Shown: in pieces, positions 50,029 through 58,195 of the stretch | How positions within the stretch are numbered: position 1 is the first letter of the stretch | Layout of the letters: the number at the start of each line of letters is the position of its first letter | Source: Syntrophotalea acetylenica | GTDB taxonomy: Bacteria; Desulfobacterota; Desulfuromonadia; Desulfuromonadales; Syntrophotaleaceae | NCBI RefSeq assembly: GCF_001888165.1 | Contig: NZ_CP015455.1 | Coordinates: 924,001-988,000, forward strand | Direction of reading: 5' to 3' | DNA length: 64,000 nt | The notes under the pieces: model-generated | Databases searched by the model: none | What the model saw: only the letters and a program-made list of their open reading frames with translations | Told to the model about the DNA's origin: nothing | Program-made: the position numbers and the translations under genes

Positions 50029-50192
50029 TTATCCTTTATCGGCACCGCAGCGGGCTGTTTTCTGCAGATGCTGCGGCAATCCCGCCGCAGGGAGCGAGGC
50101 CTTTTCGGATAGATGCCCGAACGGATACCGTTTCGGCAGTGATCTTCGGCCTTCAGGCTCGAATAAAATTTACTTTGATGAGGACGATCCCC

Positions 50193-50588
50193 ATGGTGAT
50201 GTTTCGGAAAAAGGAGTCCGGATTCACGCTTGTCGAAATTCTGGTGGCTATCACGATTTTCGCTATAGGCTTGCTGGCCTTGGCCGGCATGCAGATTACC
50301 GCCATAACCGGCGGTTCCACCTCGCAGCGGGTGACAGCCGCCGTTGCGCTGGCGGATGGCATCGTTCAAAATCTTCTGGCTCGCGATGCCGGTGACGCCA
50401 TCTTCGCGAGTACCGTGGATCCTGCTGCCGCCTGGCCCGAAACCTTGCCGGTAAATGGATTTTCCGCTACCTACGCTGTCGCCGTGAACACCCCGGTCGC
50501 CGGTATTTCCCGGATTACAGTGTCCGTTGCGGACAATGCCTTCGGCGGACGGGTGGTTTCCAGAACGACCATGAAAAGGACGCGTTAG
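50193..50588 (+). CDS. pilV: Type IV pilus minor pilin PilV-like (first copy)
   Basis: The 131-residue prepilin has a short basic leader cut after KKESG and before FTLVEILVAITIFAIGLLAL, with Phe1 and Glu5 of the mature pilin. The rest is a small globular domain ending in FGGRVVSRTTMKRTR. PilV is a minor pilin that primes pilus assembly with PilW, PilX and PilY1, all of which follow. ATG at 50193 is chosen because GAGG stands 9 bases upstream; ATG at 50178 lacks a site. It is the first gene of the operon. Confidence 0.85.
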   Translation: MVMFRKKESGFTLVEILVAITIFAIGLLALAGMQITAITGGSTSQRVTAAVALADGIVQNLLARDAGDAIFASTVDPAAAWPETLPVNGFSATYAVAVNTPVAGISRITVSVADNAFGGRVVSRTTMKRTR

Positions 50589-50596
50589 GAGGCGTT

Positions 50597-51532
50597 GTGG
50601 GTTATCGTCAAAAAGATATGCGGGGATTCTCGTTGATCGAGGTACTGGTTGCGATGGCCATCATGGGGGTTGTTGTGGCCGCCGTCTATGCAACCTTCAT
50701 AGCGACCCAGCGTCAGGCCTACACCCAGGAAGATGTCATCGAGGTTCAACAGAACCTGCGGGCCGGGCTGGATTTCATGGCCCGGGACATTCGCATGGCC
50801 GAGTTCCTGACGCCAGATGATCGGTCGGCATTGATCAACGCTCCGGATCAGATGCTGGTGGATGCCAATAACGACGGGGATTATGACGATGCCGGCGACA
50901 GCCGTCCGTTGCTGTCCCTGGTCAGCGCAACTTCCGTTCACGGATATGCCCGGATTGAGGAAGCAACGGTGAATGGCGTTCATCTGGAACTGGATGTCTC
51001 TGCCACAACCATGCAGCAGTTTGGCGATGGAGACGCCGTGCGGGTTTTTCGTGCTGTCGATCTGAGTCCTGTTACCGATATTTATCCGGTAACGGGAACC
51101 CCCTCGGGCGACGAGGTGGTCCTGGACATCTCCGGGGGAGGGTATGTGGCCGGCACGATCCGTTCGGGTGACCTGCTGGTTCGCATTCCTGACGGCGCCG
51201 CAAATGACGATTTTCCCCTTCAGATCGACTATCAAGTTGTGGACAGTGCCTCCGGCGATCCCGCTATGAACGAATTGCGACGGCGCGTGCGCGACATGGA
51301 TGGCAACGTCATCGAGGATTTTCAGCTTGTTGCCACCAATATATCGGGGATTGCCCTGGCGTTCCTGGATAACAGAGGCAACGCCACCTCCGCCCTGGAC
51401 GATATCGTCGCCGTGCAGATCACCATCACGGGGCAGACCGATGCCACGGGAACCGGGCGGGAAAATTTTTCAGGCGTCAAGACGCGAACCTTGTCCACGA
51501 CGGTCAAAATTCATAACGGGGTCGTATTATGA
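50597..51532 (+). CDS. pilW: Type IV pilus minor pilin PilW-like (first copy)
   Basis: The 311-residue prepilin has cleavage after MRG before FSLIEVLVAMAIMGVVVAAV, followed by the PilW-type helix AYTQEDVIEVQQNLRAGLDF and FMARDIRMAEF. The C-terminus has TRTLSTTVKIHN, typical of PilW. The start is GTG, set by AGGAGG 4 bases upstream; an ATG 21 bases later would leave a three-residue leader. It overlaps pilX by 4 bases. Confidence 0.85.
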   Translation: MGYRQKDMRGFSLIEVLVAMAIMGVVVAAVYATFIATQRQAYTQEDVIEVQQNLRAGLDFMARDIRMAEFLTPDDRSALINAPDQMLVDANNDGDYDDAGDSRPLLSLVSATSVHGYARIEEATVNGVHLELDVSATTMQQFGDGDAVRVFRAVDLSPVTDIYPVTGTPSGDEVVLDISGGGYVAGTIRSGDLLVRIPDGAANDDFPLQIDYQVVDSASGDPAMNELRRRVRDMDGNVIEDFQLVATNISGIALAFLDNRGNATSALDDIVAVQITITGQTDATGTGRENFSGVKTRTLSTTVKIHNGVVL

Positions 51533-52107
51533 TTTTTTCGGGAAAGAAATCATTGGGGTCGGAAAGAGGCTTCGCCCTGGTTCTGACCATGTCGATGCTC
51601 ATCATCCTGTCGATCCTGGGGATTCTCGTCCTCAGTGCGACCAATACCGATCTGGCGATTACGACCAACTACCGCTCCTCCGCCGATGCCTTTGTCGCTG
51701 CTGAACGTGCCGTGGAGTATGCGTCCAGCCCGGACATCCTGTTTGAAACCGATGATACCCACCTGGCGCTGGTGCAGGAGGGAACCGATGATTTTGTCAC
51801 CGATACGGATGAAACCGTTGCGGGTGCCACGGTTGCCGACCGGTTTGCCGACCTGCAGGACACGGCCACCGGGACCGAACTCGTGAAGTCCGATGATGAA
51901 GATATCAACGTGGTCAAAAACCTTGGTCCCAGCGATCTGCCGGCGGCCCTGCGGAGCAAGTTCGGTGATGAATTTGCCGGAAATTTTTACCGCATCAATA
52001 TCGAGGCTCAGGCCCGCAACGATTCGCGATCCAGAATAGAAACATCCAAAGTCCGCATTTTCAAGAAAAGCGATGATTCCGTATTTGTCACCACCTCGGG
52101 GGGCTAG
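51529..52107 (+). CDS. pilX: Type IV pilus minor pilin PilX-like (first copy)
   Basis: The 192-residue product is cleaved after SERG before FALVLTMSMLIILSILGILVL. Position 5 of the mature protein is leucine instead of glutamate, a feature of PilX/GspK-like tip pilins. The helix continues as TNYRSSADAFVAAERAVEYA. Its stop is one base before the pilY1 start, showing tight coupling. Confidence 0.82.
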   Translation: MIFSGKKSLGSERGFALVLTMSMLIILSILGILVLSATNTDLAITTNYRSSADAFVAAERAVEYASSPDILFETDDTHLALVQEGTDDFVTDTDETVAGATVADRFADLQDTATGTELVKSDDEDINVVKNLGPSDLPAALRSKFGDEFAGNFYRINIEAQARNDSRSRIETSKVRIFKKSDDSVFVTTSGG

Positions 52108-52108
52108 A

Positions 52109-55100
52109 ATGAAAAAACTGCAAACAGCCTTTGTAATCGCTTCCCTGCTTTTTTCGGTTCAGGGAGCCTTTGCAAGGCCGGATTATTACCACGGTGACAG
52201 CTCCATTTACGTAGGTGGACAAACCTCGTCGGTGAAGCCGAATATCCTGTTTTTTATCGATACCTCCAAGCAGATGAGCGAGGCCGGCACCGCCGGCACC
52301 TACGAGCGCAAGGCCACCGCCTGGCCGGGCAGCCGCACGCCAGGTGCCATTTATTACAAGAGCAACGCGACCTATCAGGTGGTCTCCAACACCGATATGA
52401 CGGAGGTCCAGAGCGGCTATCCCGCAGCCCATTCCGCCCTTTACAACAACGGCAATTTTATCGGTTGCATCGATAACAAGGGAGAGCGGTGCACCAACAA
52501 GACCACGGATTATTACACGGGCGACTATCTGAACTGGAAGGAGGCGGCGAACACTGCCAGTGAATGGAGCAGCGCAACCGGCTACGCTGTCGGCGACCTG
52601 GTGTACAAGGCCGGTGCCCCATCAACCAGCCAGAAATACAAGTGTGTTGTCGCCGGGACTTCCGGTGGCAGCGACCCTTTTCCTGCGTCCGATGCGGTCG
52701 ATATCTCCGTCACCTACACCGATGGCACGGTCAGCTGGCAGCCGCAGGCGCCCCTGATCAAGGTCCTGGAGCATGAACTCAACAACAATATTTTCCCTTA
52801 TCTGGCACCTCTGGCCAACATCGGCCTGATGGAATACAACAGCAACGATCAGGGCGGTGCGATCGTTCTTCCCGTGGCGGGCAACACGGCAGCTAGCCTC
52901 GCCAGCAAGATGACGGATAAAATTGTTCCCATTACCCAGACGGCCAATGCCCAGCCCCTGGGCGGTGCCCTGTGGGATGCCTGGCTCTACTGGGTCGGCG
53001 ACCCCACCGGTTCGTCGCATGCCAACAGCACCTCGAACGACAATGCAGCCTACGACGATTCCCCCATTCAGTACTGGTGCCAGAACAACCATATGGTCGT
53101 GCTTGCCACCGGCGCCACCAAGGACAATCTCGGCACCAGCAATCCGGTTGCACTCATGGATAAAAATGCCGAGCTGGGGGCAGGCCACAGCGATGACTAC
53201 TACACGCCCGAAGCGGCCCATTATCTTTACAACAGCCTTGATTACGAGGTCGATGACACCCAGTCGCGCGTTCATACCCACATCATCCAGTTGATGACGC
53301 CCGTGATTCAGCAACTTGTCGATGCCGCGAGTTATGGCCACGGCAGTTATGTCAACGTCAGCAATTCCAGTGAAATCTACGCCGCTCTGGCGGATATCAT
53401 CATGTCCATCCTCGAGGAGGACACATCCTTTGTCGCTCCCGTGGTGCCGGCCAGTCCGGAAAACCGGACCTACAGCGGCCAGCGTATTTATCTTGGCTTT
53501 TTCAAGCCGATGAACGATGAGCCCTGGAAGGGAAATCTCAAGAAATTCGGGTTGAGCGCCGACAACGAAATTGTCGCCTTCAATTCTTCCGGGGAACTTG
53601 TCAACGCCACCGATGACGACGGCTATTTTCTGACGGATGATTCCACCGATCCGCCCACGCCGGTTCACCGCTCCTTCTGGACGCCCACCGGCACCTACGA
53701 CGGCGGCATGGTCAACGCTGGCGGCGTTGGCGGCCGTCTGAAAGCACGCACCTCCGCCAGAAATATCTATACCTATCTGCCCGGCTCCGGAGTGACAACC
53801 GATCTGTACAACAGCGTGCATGCCTTTACCACGGCCAATACACGCCTGACGGCCGCGATTCTGGGTGTTGCCGATGATGCCGCCAAAAACAGTCTGATCC
53901 ATTTTGTGCATGGCTATCTGGATGACGGCACGACCAAGCGCGACTGGCTTCTGGGAGACATTCTCCACTCCAAGCCCCTGATCGTCAATTATGCCAACTA
54001 TGCTTTTACGGAGAGCAATGAAGCCGACGCCACCAAGAATAAGAGCATGGTGTTTTTCGGTGCCAACGATGGCATGCTGCACGCGGTGTACGATCATAAC
54101 GGCGAGGAGGCCTGGGCCTTTATTCCGCCGGAACTGCTTGATGATCTCCGCTACCTGAAGGACATCAGCAGTCACTATTACTTTGTCGACAACTCTCCGC
54201 TGGCCTATGCGCACGATGCCGATGGCGACGGCACCATCGAGGACGGCGACAGGGTCATCCTGCTTTTCGGTCTGCGGCGTGGCGGTGGCGGCAATACCCT
54301 TGGAACCTCTTCGCGCGGCTCCTACTATGCGCTGGATGTAACCAACCCGCAGCAACCCAAATATCTCTGGCACCTCAACAGCGATACGGCCGGATTTGGC
54401 GAGCTTGGGCAAACCTGGAGCCAGCCGCGCCTGGCCAAAATGAACATTGGCGGGGTCACCAAAATTGTTGCGGTTTTCGGTGCGGGATATGACAACAATG
54501 AAGATTTGCGTTTTGGCAGCAATCAGAAATTTCCGGACGGCACGGGTGCCACGACCGATGTCTCTTCTGCTCCCGACGGCTTCAGCAGTGGGGCCAGCGC
54601 TGGTGGCAGCTGGCAGTTCCGACCCCGCGGGCGGGGCCTGTACGTGATCGAGCTTGCGCGGCTCAGCGCGACCGAAGCCGGCTATGTTCCCGATTTTTCC
54701 CAGTCGGGATCCCTGATCTGGAGCGCAACTTATGACGCCACTCATACCGACCGGTCGAGCATGACCTATTCGATTCCGTCCGATATCCTGGTTTACGACC
54801 GGGATCTCGACGGCAACGCCGACAGGTTTTATGCTGTCGATACCGGCGGCCAGCTGTGGCGCTTTACGGTAGGGGACGCGTCCACGGCAAACTGGAGTGT
54901 AAAACGGATTTTTCAGGCCAATACCGGGACCTCCGATGTCGGCCGCAAGGTTTTCTATAAACCGACCATAACCTACAAGTATCCGGATACCTTTGTGTAT
55001 TTTGGCAGCGGGGATCGTGAGCACCCTTTGAATTACCTGAATCCGGGGACCACAGGGGGGGCCGTCATGGACCGCATCTACATGGTGCGGGATCGCGAAG

Positions 55101-55747
55101 CCGATGACAACCCCAGCGCGCCATCGGTGCTGACGGAATCGCACCTGGTCGATGTTACCGATAATGCCTTGCAGCGCGATGATACGACCAACGCTGAAGC
55201 CGATGCTTTGCTGGACAAGCTGTATAACTATGAACCGGCAGACGCGGATGGGCAGCCCCGGTCGGTTTATTACGGGTGGTTTATCAAGCTGAACGAATCC
55301 GGCCACGAAGGGGAAAAGGTGCTTGCCTCGCCCACGGTGTTTGCCAACGTCGCCTTTTTTACCACCTATACGCCCAACTCGGACGCGAGTATTTCCCAGG
55401 ATCCCTGCTCCGGGGGCAATCTCGGGATTTCCAGACTTTACGCGGTTAATTCGCGTACCGGAGAAGCTGTGTTCAATTGGCTCACAGGCAGTGGCACCGA
55501 TCGTTTCGGGGAAAGTCAGTCATCCGCGATCACAGACCGGGCCAAATCGGGGGATGCGGACAGTTCCGATGTCCTGCGGCGCGCCGATCGTTCGCTGGCT
55601 ATCGGGCAAGGCATTCCTTCCGGGCTGGTCATGGTTATCGGCAAGGATGGCAGTGCTTCCATTCTTGTCGGTTCGGGCGGGGCGTTTCCGAATGTCGCTC
55701 TCGATGACATCGAAACCCTTTATCCCCTTTATTGGATGACCTGGTGA
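52109..55747 (+). CDS. pilY1: PilY1-type pilus tip adhesin with carbohydrate-binding-like insert (first copy)
   Basis: The 1212-residue exported protein has a signal peptide (LQTAFVIASLLFSVQGAFA) and a von Willebrand A-like start FFIDTSKQMS with Asp51 in the metal-site position. Near 153-215 lies a segment WSSATGYAVGDLVYKAG ... YKCVVAG ... VSWQP, resembling small carbohydrate-binding modules (CBM5/12-like). The C-terminal half is the PilC/PilY1 beta-propeller, with GANDGMLHAVYDHNGEEAWA, the calcium loop DADGDGTIEDGD from residue 703 and DRDLDGNADRFYAVDTGGQLWRF. PilY1 sits at the pilus tip and binds surfaces. The insert's ligand is unknown. Confidence 0.88.
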   Translation: MKKLQTAFVIASLLFSVQGAFARPDYYHGDSSIYVGGQTSSVKPNILFFIDTSKQMSEAGTAGTYERKATAWPGSRTPGAIYYKSNATYQVVSNTDMTEVQSGYPAAHSALYNNGNFIGCIDNKGERCTNKTTDYYTGDYLNWKEAANTASEWSSATGYAVGDLVYKAGAPSTSQKYKCVVAGTSGGSDPFPASDAVDISVTYTDGTVSWQPQAPLIKVLEHELNNNIFPYLAPLANIGLMEYNSNDQGGAIVLPVAGNTAASLASKMTDKIVPITQTANAQPLGGALWDAWLYWVGDPTGSSHANSTSNDNAAYDDSPIQYWCQNNHMVVLATGATKDNLGTSNPVALMDKNAELGAGHSDDYYTPEAAHYLYNSLDYEVDDTQSRVHTHIIQLMTPVIQQLVDAASYGHGSYVNVSNSSEIYAALADIIMSILEEDTSFVAPVVPASPENRTYSGQRIYLGFFKPMNDEPWKGNLKKFGLSADNEIVAFNSSGELVNATDDDGYFLTDDSTDPPTPVHRSFWTPTGTYDGGMVNAGGVGGRLKARTSARNIYTYLPGSGVTTDLYNSVHAFTTANTRLTAAILGVADDAAKNSLIHFVHGYLDDGTTKRDWLLGDILHSKPLIVNYANYAFTESNEADATKNKSMVFFGANDGMLHAVYDHNGEEAWAFIPPELLDDLRYLKDISSHYYFVDNSPLAYAHDADGDGTIEDGDRVILLFGLRRGGGGNTLGTSSRGSYYALDVTNPQQPKYLWHLNSDTAGFGELGQTWSQPRLAKMNIGGVTKIVAVFGAGYDNNEDLRFGSNQKFPDGTGATTDVSSAPDGFSSGASAGGSWQFRPRGRGLYVIELARLSATEAGYVPDFSQSGSLIWSATYDATHTDRSSMTYSIPSDILVYDRDLDGNADRFYAVDTGGQLWRFTVGDASTANWSVKRIFQANTGTSDVGRKVFYKPTITYKYPDTFVYFGSGDREHPLNYLNPGTTGGAVMDRIYMVRDREADDNPSAPSVLTESHLVDVTDNALQRDDTTNAEADALLDKLYNYEPADADGQPRSVYYGWFIKLNESGHEGEKVLASPTVFANVAFFTTYTPNSDASISQDPCSGGNLGISRLYAVNSRTGEAVFNWLTGSGTDRFGESQSSAITDRAKSGDADSSDVLRRADRSLAIGQGIPSGLVMVIGKDGSASILVGSGGAFPNVALDDIETLYPLYWMTW

Positions 55748-56409
55748 TGAATTCCTTACTCTTCAGGCTCAGGCGTGTTGTGGCAAGGGCCGGTGTGGCG
55801 CTCATGTTCTGCTGCGTTCCGTGCAGCCTGGTTGCCGCCGATGCGCCGCAGATTCTCGACCTCGCCTACGAACCCATGCCCTTTCATGCGGGGACCGGCA
55901 TTCGGGTAAAACCCCGACTGTTGCGTAAGTCGGGCGCAAATACCCGTTTTCAGTGCCGCTGGTTCGTGGAGGGTCGTGAAATCCCCGGGGAGTCGGGGAC
56001 CTTTTTGCCGGGTGATTTTTTTGCTCGCGGGGACAGCCTCTCGGTTGAAGTCACGGCTTTGCAGGGTAGCTTCCGTGGCAGGGCGGTACGAAGCGGCGAG
56101 ATTGCAGCGGGCAACGCCCCTCCCGAGATCACCTCCCTCCCTCCGGAGACATTCGAACAGGGTATTTTCGAATACCGGGTTGAAGTAGAGGACGCCGATG
56201 GCGATGATGTGAGCATTGCCCTGGTCAAGGCGCCTGAAGGCATGCGGCTGGATGCCAGCGGATCAACCTTGACCTGGCGCGTGCCTCCCGGGGCCCAGGG
56301 CGTTTTCGCGGTAGGCGTGTTGGCGGATGACGGATATGGCGGCCAGGACCGTCAGGATTTTGAATTGAATTTATCTCAAACAGGGGGACAGGGTGCGGTC
56401 AGGGAATAA
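55747..56409 (+). CDS. Exported protein with Ig/cadherin-like domain, in the pilin operon
   Basis: The 220-residue product has a signal peptide (VALMFCCVPCSLVAADA), an N-terminal beta region and a C-terminal Ig/cadherin-like domain (PPEITSLPPETFEQGIFEYR and VEDADGDDVSIALVKAPEGMRL). It starts on the last base of the pilY1 stop and overlaps fimT by 17 bases, so it is made together with the pilins. I know no named homologue. A periplasmic or surface partner of PilY1 is an inference from context. Confidence 0.65.
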   Translation: MNSLLFRLRRVVARAGVALMFCCVPCSLVAADAPQILDLAYEPMPFHAGTGIRVKPRLLRKSGANTRFQCRWFVEGREIPGESGTFLPGDFFARGDSLSVEVTALQGSFRGRAVRSGEIAAGNAPPEITSLPPETFEQGIFEYRVEVEDADGDDVSIALVKAPEGMRLDASGSTLTWRVPPGAQGVFAVGVLADDGYGGQDRQDFELNLSQTGGQGAVRE

Positions 56410-56833
56410 CAAAGGGACAACCTTGCTGGAAATGCTTACCGTGGTGGCGGTGCTGTCGGTTCTTTTCGCCCTGTCCATTCCTCTGACGGGTCACTGGCGA
56501 AAAGGCGCACAATACAAGGCAGCCTCGCGGGAGATTTTATCCACGCTGCGCCGAGCCCGCAGTGTAGCCATACATGAAAACCGGAGTGTATCGTTTTCCA
56601 TAAATCTCGATGACGGTAAATATACCGCTGATGGTGACGTAACCTTCTTTCCGGACCACATTAAAATAGAGTCCAAAGACACGGCAGCCGAGGCCTGGTC
56701 CGGTTCCGGTATCTATTCCATCAGTTTCCGTCCGCAGGGAAATGCCAATAAAACCATATTTATCAGAGTGAATCAGGATTCCGATCTGGTTATCATGGTG
56801 GATTCAAAAGCTACGGGGTTGGCTCATATGTAG
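56393..56833 (+). CDS. fimT: Type IV pilus minor pilin FimT/GspH-like (first copy)
   Basis: The 146-residue prepilin is cleaved after NNKG before TTLLEMLTVVAVLSVLFAL, with Thr instead of Phe at position 1 and Glu5 kept. The helix runs into SREILSTLRRARSVAIHENR, the usual GspH/FimT pattern. The start is GTG, inside the end of the preceding gene. It seems to be the last gene of the first operon. Confidence 0.8.
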   Translation: MRSGNNKGTTLLEMLTVVAVLSVLFALSIPLTGHWRKGAQYKAASREILSTLRRARSVAIHENRSVSFSINLDDGKYTADGDVTFFPDHIKIESKDTAAEAWSGSGIYSISFRPQGNANKTIFIRVNQDSDLVIMVDSKATGLAHM

Positions 56834-56962
56834 AGCCTGCCCTTTGGGGACCAGGATTCTCTCCAGGAAACAACCCTTCCATACCCTTCCAGGCACACCC
56901 ACCGTTTGTTGCATGCCCACTTTTTTTATCCCAGCATAATCGGCTGAAATCATCTCTGCATT

Positions 56963-56993
56963 CAGGCCGTCAACAGAGGCCTGGATTATTTTT
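56963..56993 (+). terminator. Weak possible terminator of the first minor-pilin operon
   Basis: CAGGCC pairs with GGCCTG around a 9-base loop and is followed by GATTATTTTT. The stem is only 6 bp, so it is offered with low confidence. Confidence 0.35.
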
Positions 56994-57019
56994 GCGTTAC
57001 GCATGCGCAAATATTGCGT
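56991..57019 (+). promoter_or_regulatory. Candidate upstream activator sites, second pilin operon
   Basis: TTTGCGT (56991-56997) and ATTGCGT (57013-57019) are 22 bases apart, and TGCGTTACGCA is itself a 5-1-5 dyad. The dyad TGCGCAAATATTGCGT matches 13 of 16 bases of the one before the first operon. The last half-site ends 62 bases before the -24 GG. Confidence 0.55.
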
Positions 57020-57079
57020 GCTTGACGCCCATTCCTGTGAAAACGTCGGTATTTTACCCATTGACGTATTGAAATTAAA

Positions 57080-57095
57080 TGGCTCTATTTTTGCA
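57080..57095 (+). promoter_or_regulatory. Sigma-54 promoter of the second minor-pilin operon
   Basis: TGGCTCTATTTTTGCA matches the consensus at the TGGC, at the C two bases later and at TTTGCA, with GG and GC exactly 10 bases apart. Predicted transcript start is near 57106. Confidence 0.75.
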
Positions 57096-57252
57096 ATGAA
57101 AATTTCCTGATAAACATTTACACCTTAAGCCATTTTCACTTATTGTTTTGCGGCGCGACGGTCTGGCTGATTTCCTGTCGTGCAGGGCCGTGGTTTTCAG
57201 TGGGTTTGGCCTCTCTCAATATCCTTACAGGGAGGCAGGGGAGATTTTAAAT

Positions 57253-57804
57253 ATGAAGGTAATCCTTGGCAACCGGGGGACCACCCTGCTGGAGTTGCTT
57301 GTCGTTGTGGGCATATTGGCGATTTCCATTGGTATTGCCGGTTTTTATCTGGGAAACCGGGGAGCCCGGGCGCAGATGAAAAGCAATCTTCGAGAGCTGG
57401 CCGGTTACATGAAGCTTGCCCGAGCCGGCGCCATCCGGGATTCCAGGCCGTGGGCCATCCGGTTCGATGCCACCAATAAGCGGTATCTGGTATACAGCCA
57501 TTCCGGTGAGAGTGCGGGAAACGATGACTGGACCGACGGGGATGAGACAATTTACAGGACCGTATATCTGGCCGATCCCGTTTCCTATGGCAGCAGGCAG
57601 GGCAAGCGACCGGATGCGACCAGTCTTCCGGTGAACGGCATCAGCTTTCTGGCGGACAGGGTGGTGTTCAATCCCAACGGCACAAGCCAGTCCGGTACGG
57701 TTTATTTTTCCGTGTCTGATGGTGCGACCATGGCGGTCGGCAGCCTTTCGACAACCGGGCGGATCAAAGTCTGGAGAAACTACGGTTCAGGCTGGGTGGA
57801 ATGA
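57253..57804 (+). CDS. fimT: Type IV pilus minor pilin FimT/GspH-like (second copy)
   Basis: The 183-residue prepilin is cleaved after GNRG before TTLLELLVVVGILAISIGIAG. The helix leads into NLRELAGYMKLARAGAIRDSR, as in GspH/FimT, and the C-terminus ends STTGRIKVWRNYGSG. It shares the TTLLE start with the first FimT but is 37 residues longer. ATG at 57253 follows GGGGAG. It opens the second operon. Confidence 0.85.
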   Translation: MKVILGNRGTTLLELLVVVGILAISIGIAGFYLGNRGARAQMKSNLRELAGYMKLARAGAIRDSRPWAIRFDATNKRYLVYSHSGESAGNDDWTDGDETIYRTVYLADPVSYGSRQGKRPDATSLPVNGISFLADRVVFNPNGTSQSGTVYFSVSDGATMAVGSLSTTGRIKVWRNYGSGWVE

Positions 57805-57815
57805 AGGGGGGATCG

Positions 57816-58193
57816 ATGAGTAAACAGGAAAAGGGGTTTACCCTGCTCGAAGTGTTGATCGCAATGGTCGTGCTGGCGATTGGCCTGCTCGGGGTTGCCG
57901 GCCTTCAGGCCACGGCCATCCATGGCAATATGCACGGCGGTACCATATCGCAGGCCACGGCGCTGGCGCAAAATGTCATCGAACGGATTCAGGTAACAGA
58001 TTACGCGAGGGTAAACGATATAAATTTTCCAACCCTGGAAAAAGGCGTGGATGGCACCATTTTCAACCGATCCACGGTGATTGAGGAGAATGTGCCTGTC
58101 AATGACCTTAAACGTATTACCGTGACGGTGGAATGGTTGTCGTCCCGTCAACATCGGGTCGTGCTGCGATCCTTGAAGTCGAATGAGGGATAA
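57816..58193 (+). CDS. pilV: Type IV pilus minor pilin PilV-like (second copy)
   Basis: The 125-residue prepilin is cleaved after KQEKG before FTLLEVLIAMVVLAIGLLGV. AGLQATAIHGN and ATALAQNVIERIQ follow, the standard PilV segment. ATG at 57816 has a strong AAGGGGGG site 4 bases upstream; an ATG at 57801 would overlap fimT. Confidence 0.87.
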   Translation: MSKQEKGFTLLEVLIAMVVLAIGLLGVAGLQATAIHGNMHGGTISQATALAQNVIERIQVTDYARVNDINFPTLEKGVDGTIFNRSTVIEENVPVNDLKRITVTVEWLSSRQHRVVLRSLKSNEG

Positions 58194-58195
58194 AA

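Larger units (their letters stand above)
49757..50192. other. Regulatory gap between the response regulator and the first minor-pilin operon
   Basis: The 436 bases hold paired CTTCCGGA elements (about 49850-49868), TTTGCGT half-sites (49901-49940), an AT-rich stretch, a sigma-54 promoter (50013-50028) and a leader of about 150 bases. The leader can form a hairpin of CTGCGGC with GCCGCAG (50071-50090) and a second, imperfect one near 50113-50137. No coding frame with family support is present. Confidence 0.65.
56834..57252. other. Regulatory gap between the two minor-pilin operons
   Basis: The 419 bases include a weak terminator (56963-56993), TTTGCGT half-sites (56991-57019), a sigma-54 promoter (57080-57095) and a leader of about 147 bases. 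The leader can fold a 9-bp stem with two G-U pairs (57153-57161 with 57175-57183) and a 7-bp stem (57209-57215 with 57230-57236) just before the ribosome site. AT content is higher than in the flanking genes. Nothing else is recognisable in 56834-56960. Confidence 0.6.

Noticed and set aside
50039-50192. Cyclic di-GMP (GEMM) riboswitch before pilV
   Set aside because: The leader is structured, but I could not find the conserved GEMM core sequences, so no riboswitch is called.
52622-55306. Very long open antisense frame (894 codons) across the first pilY1
   Set aside because: GC-rich codon bias opens the antisense frame; its translation has no family motifs and the plus-strand PilY1 is certain.
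56804-57061. Minus-strand 85-codon frame in the gap between the pilin operons
   Set aside because: It overlaps the fimT end and the candidate activator sites, has no ribosome site worth noting and no family match.
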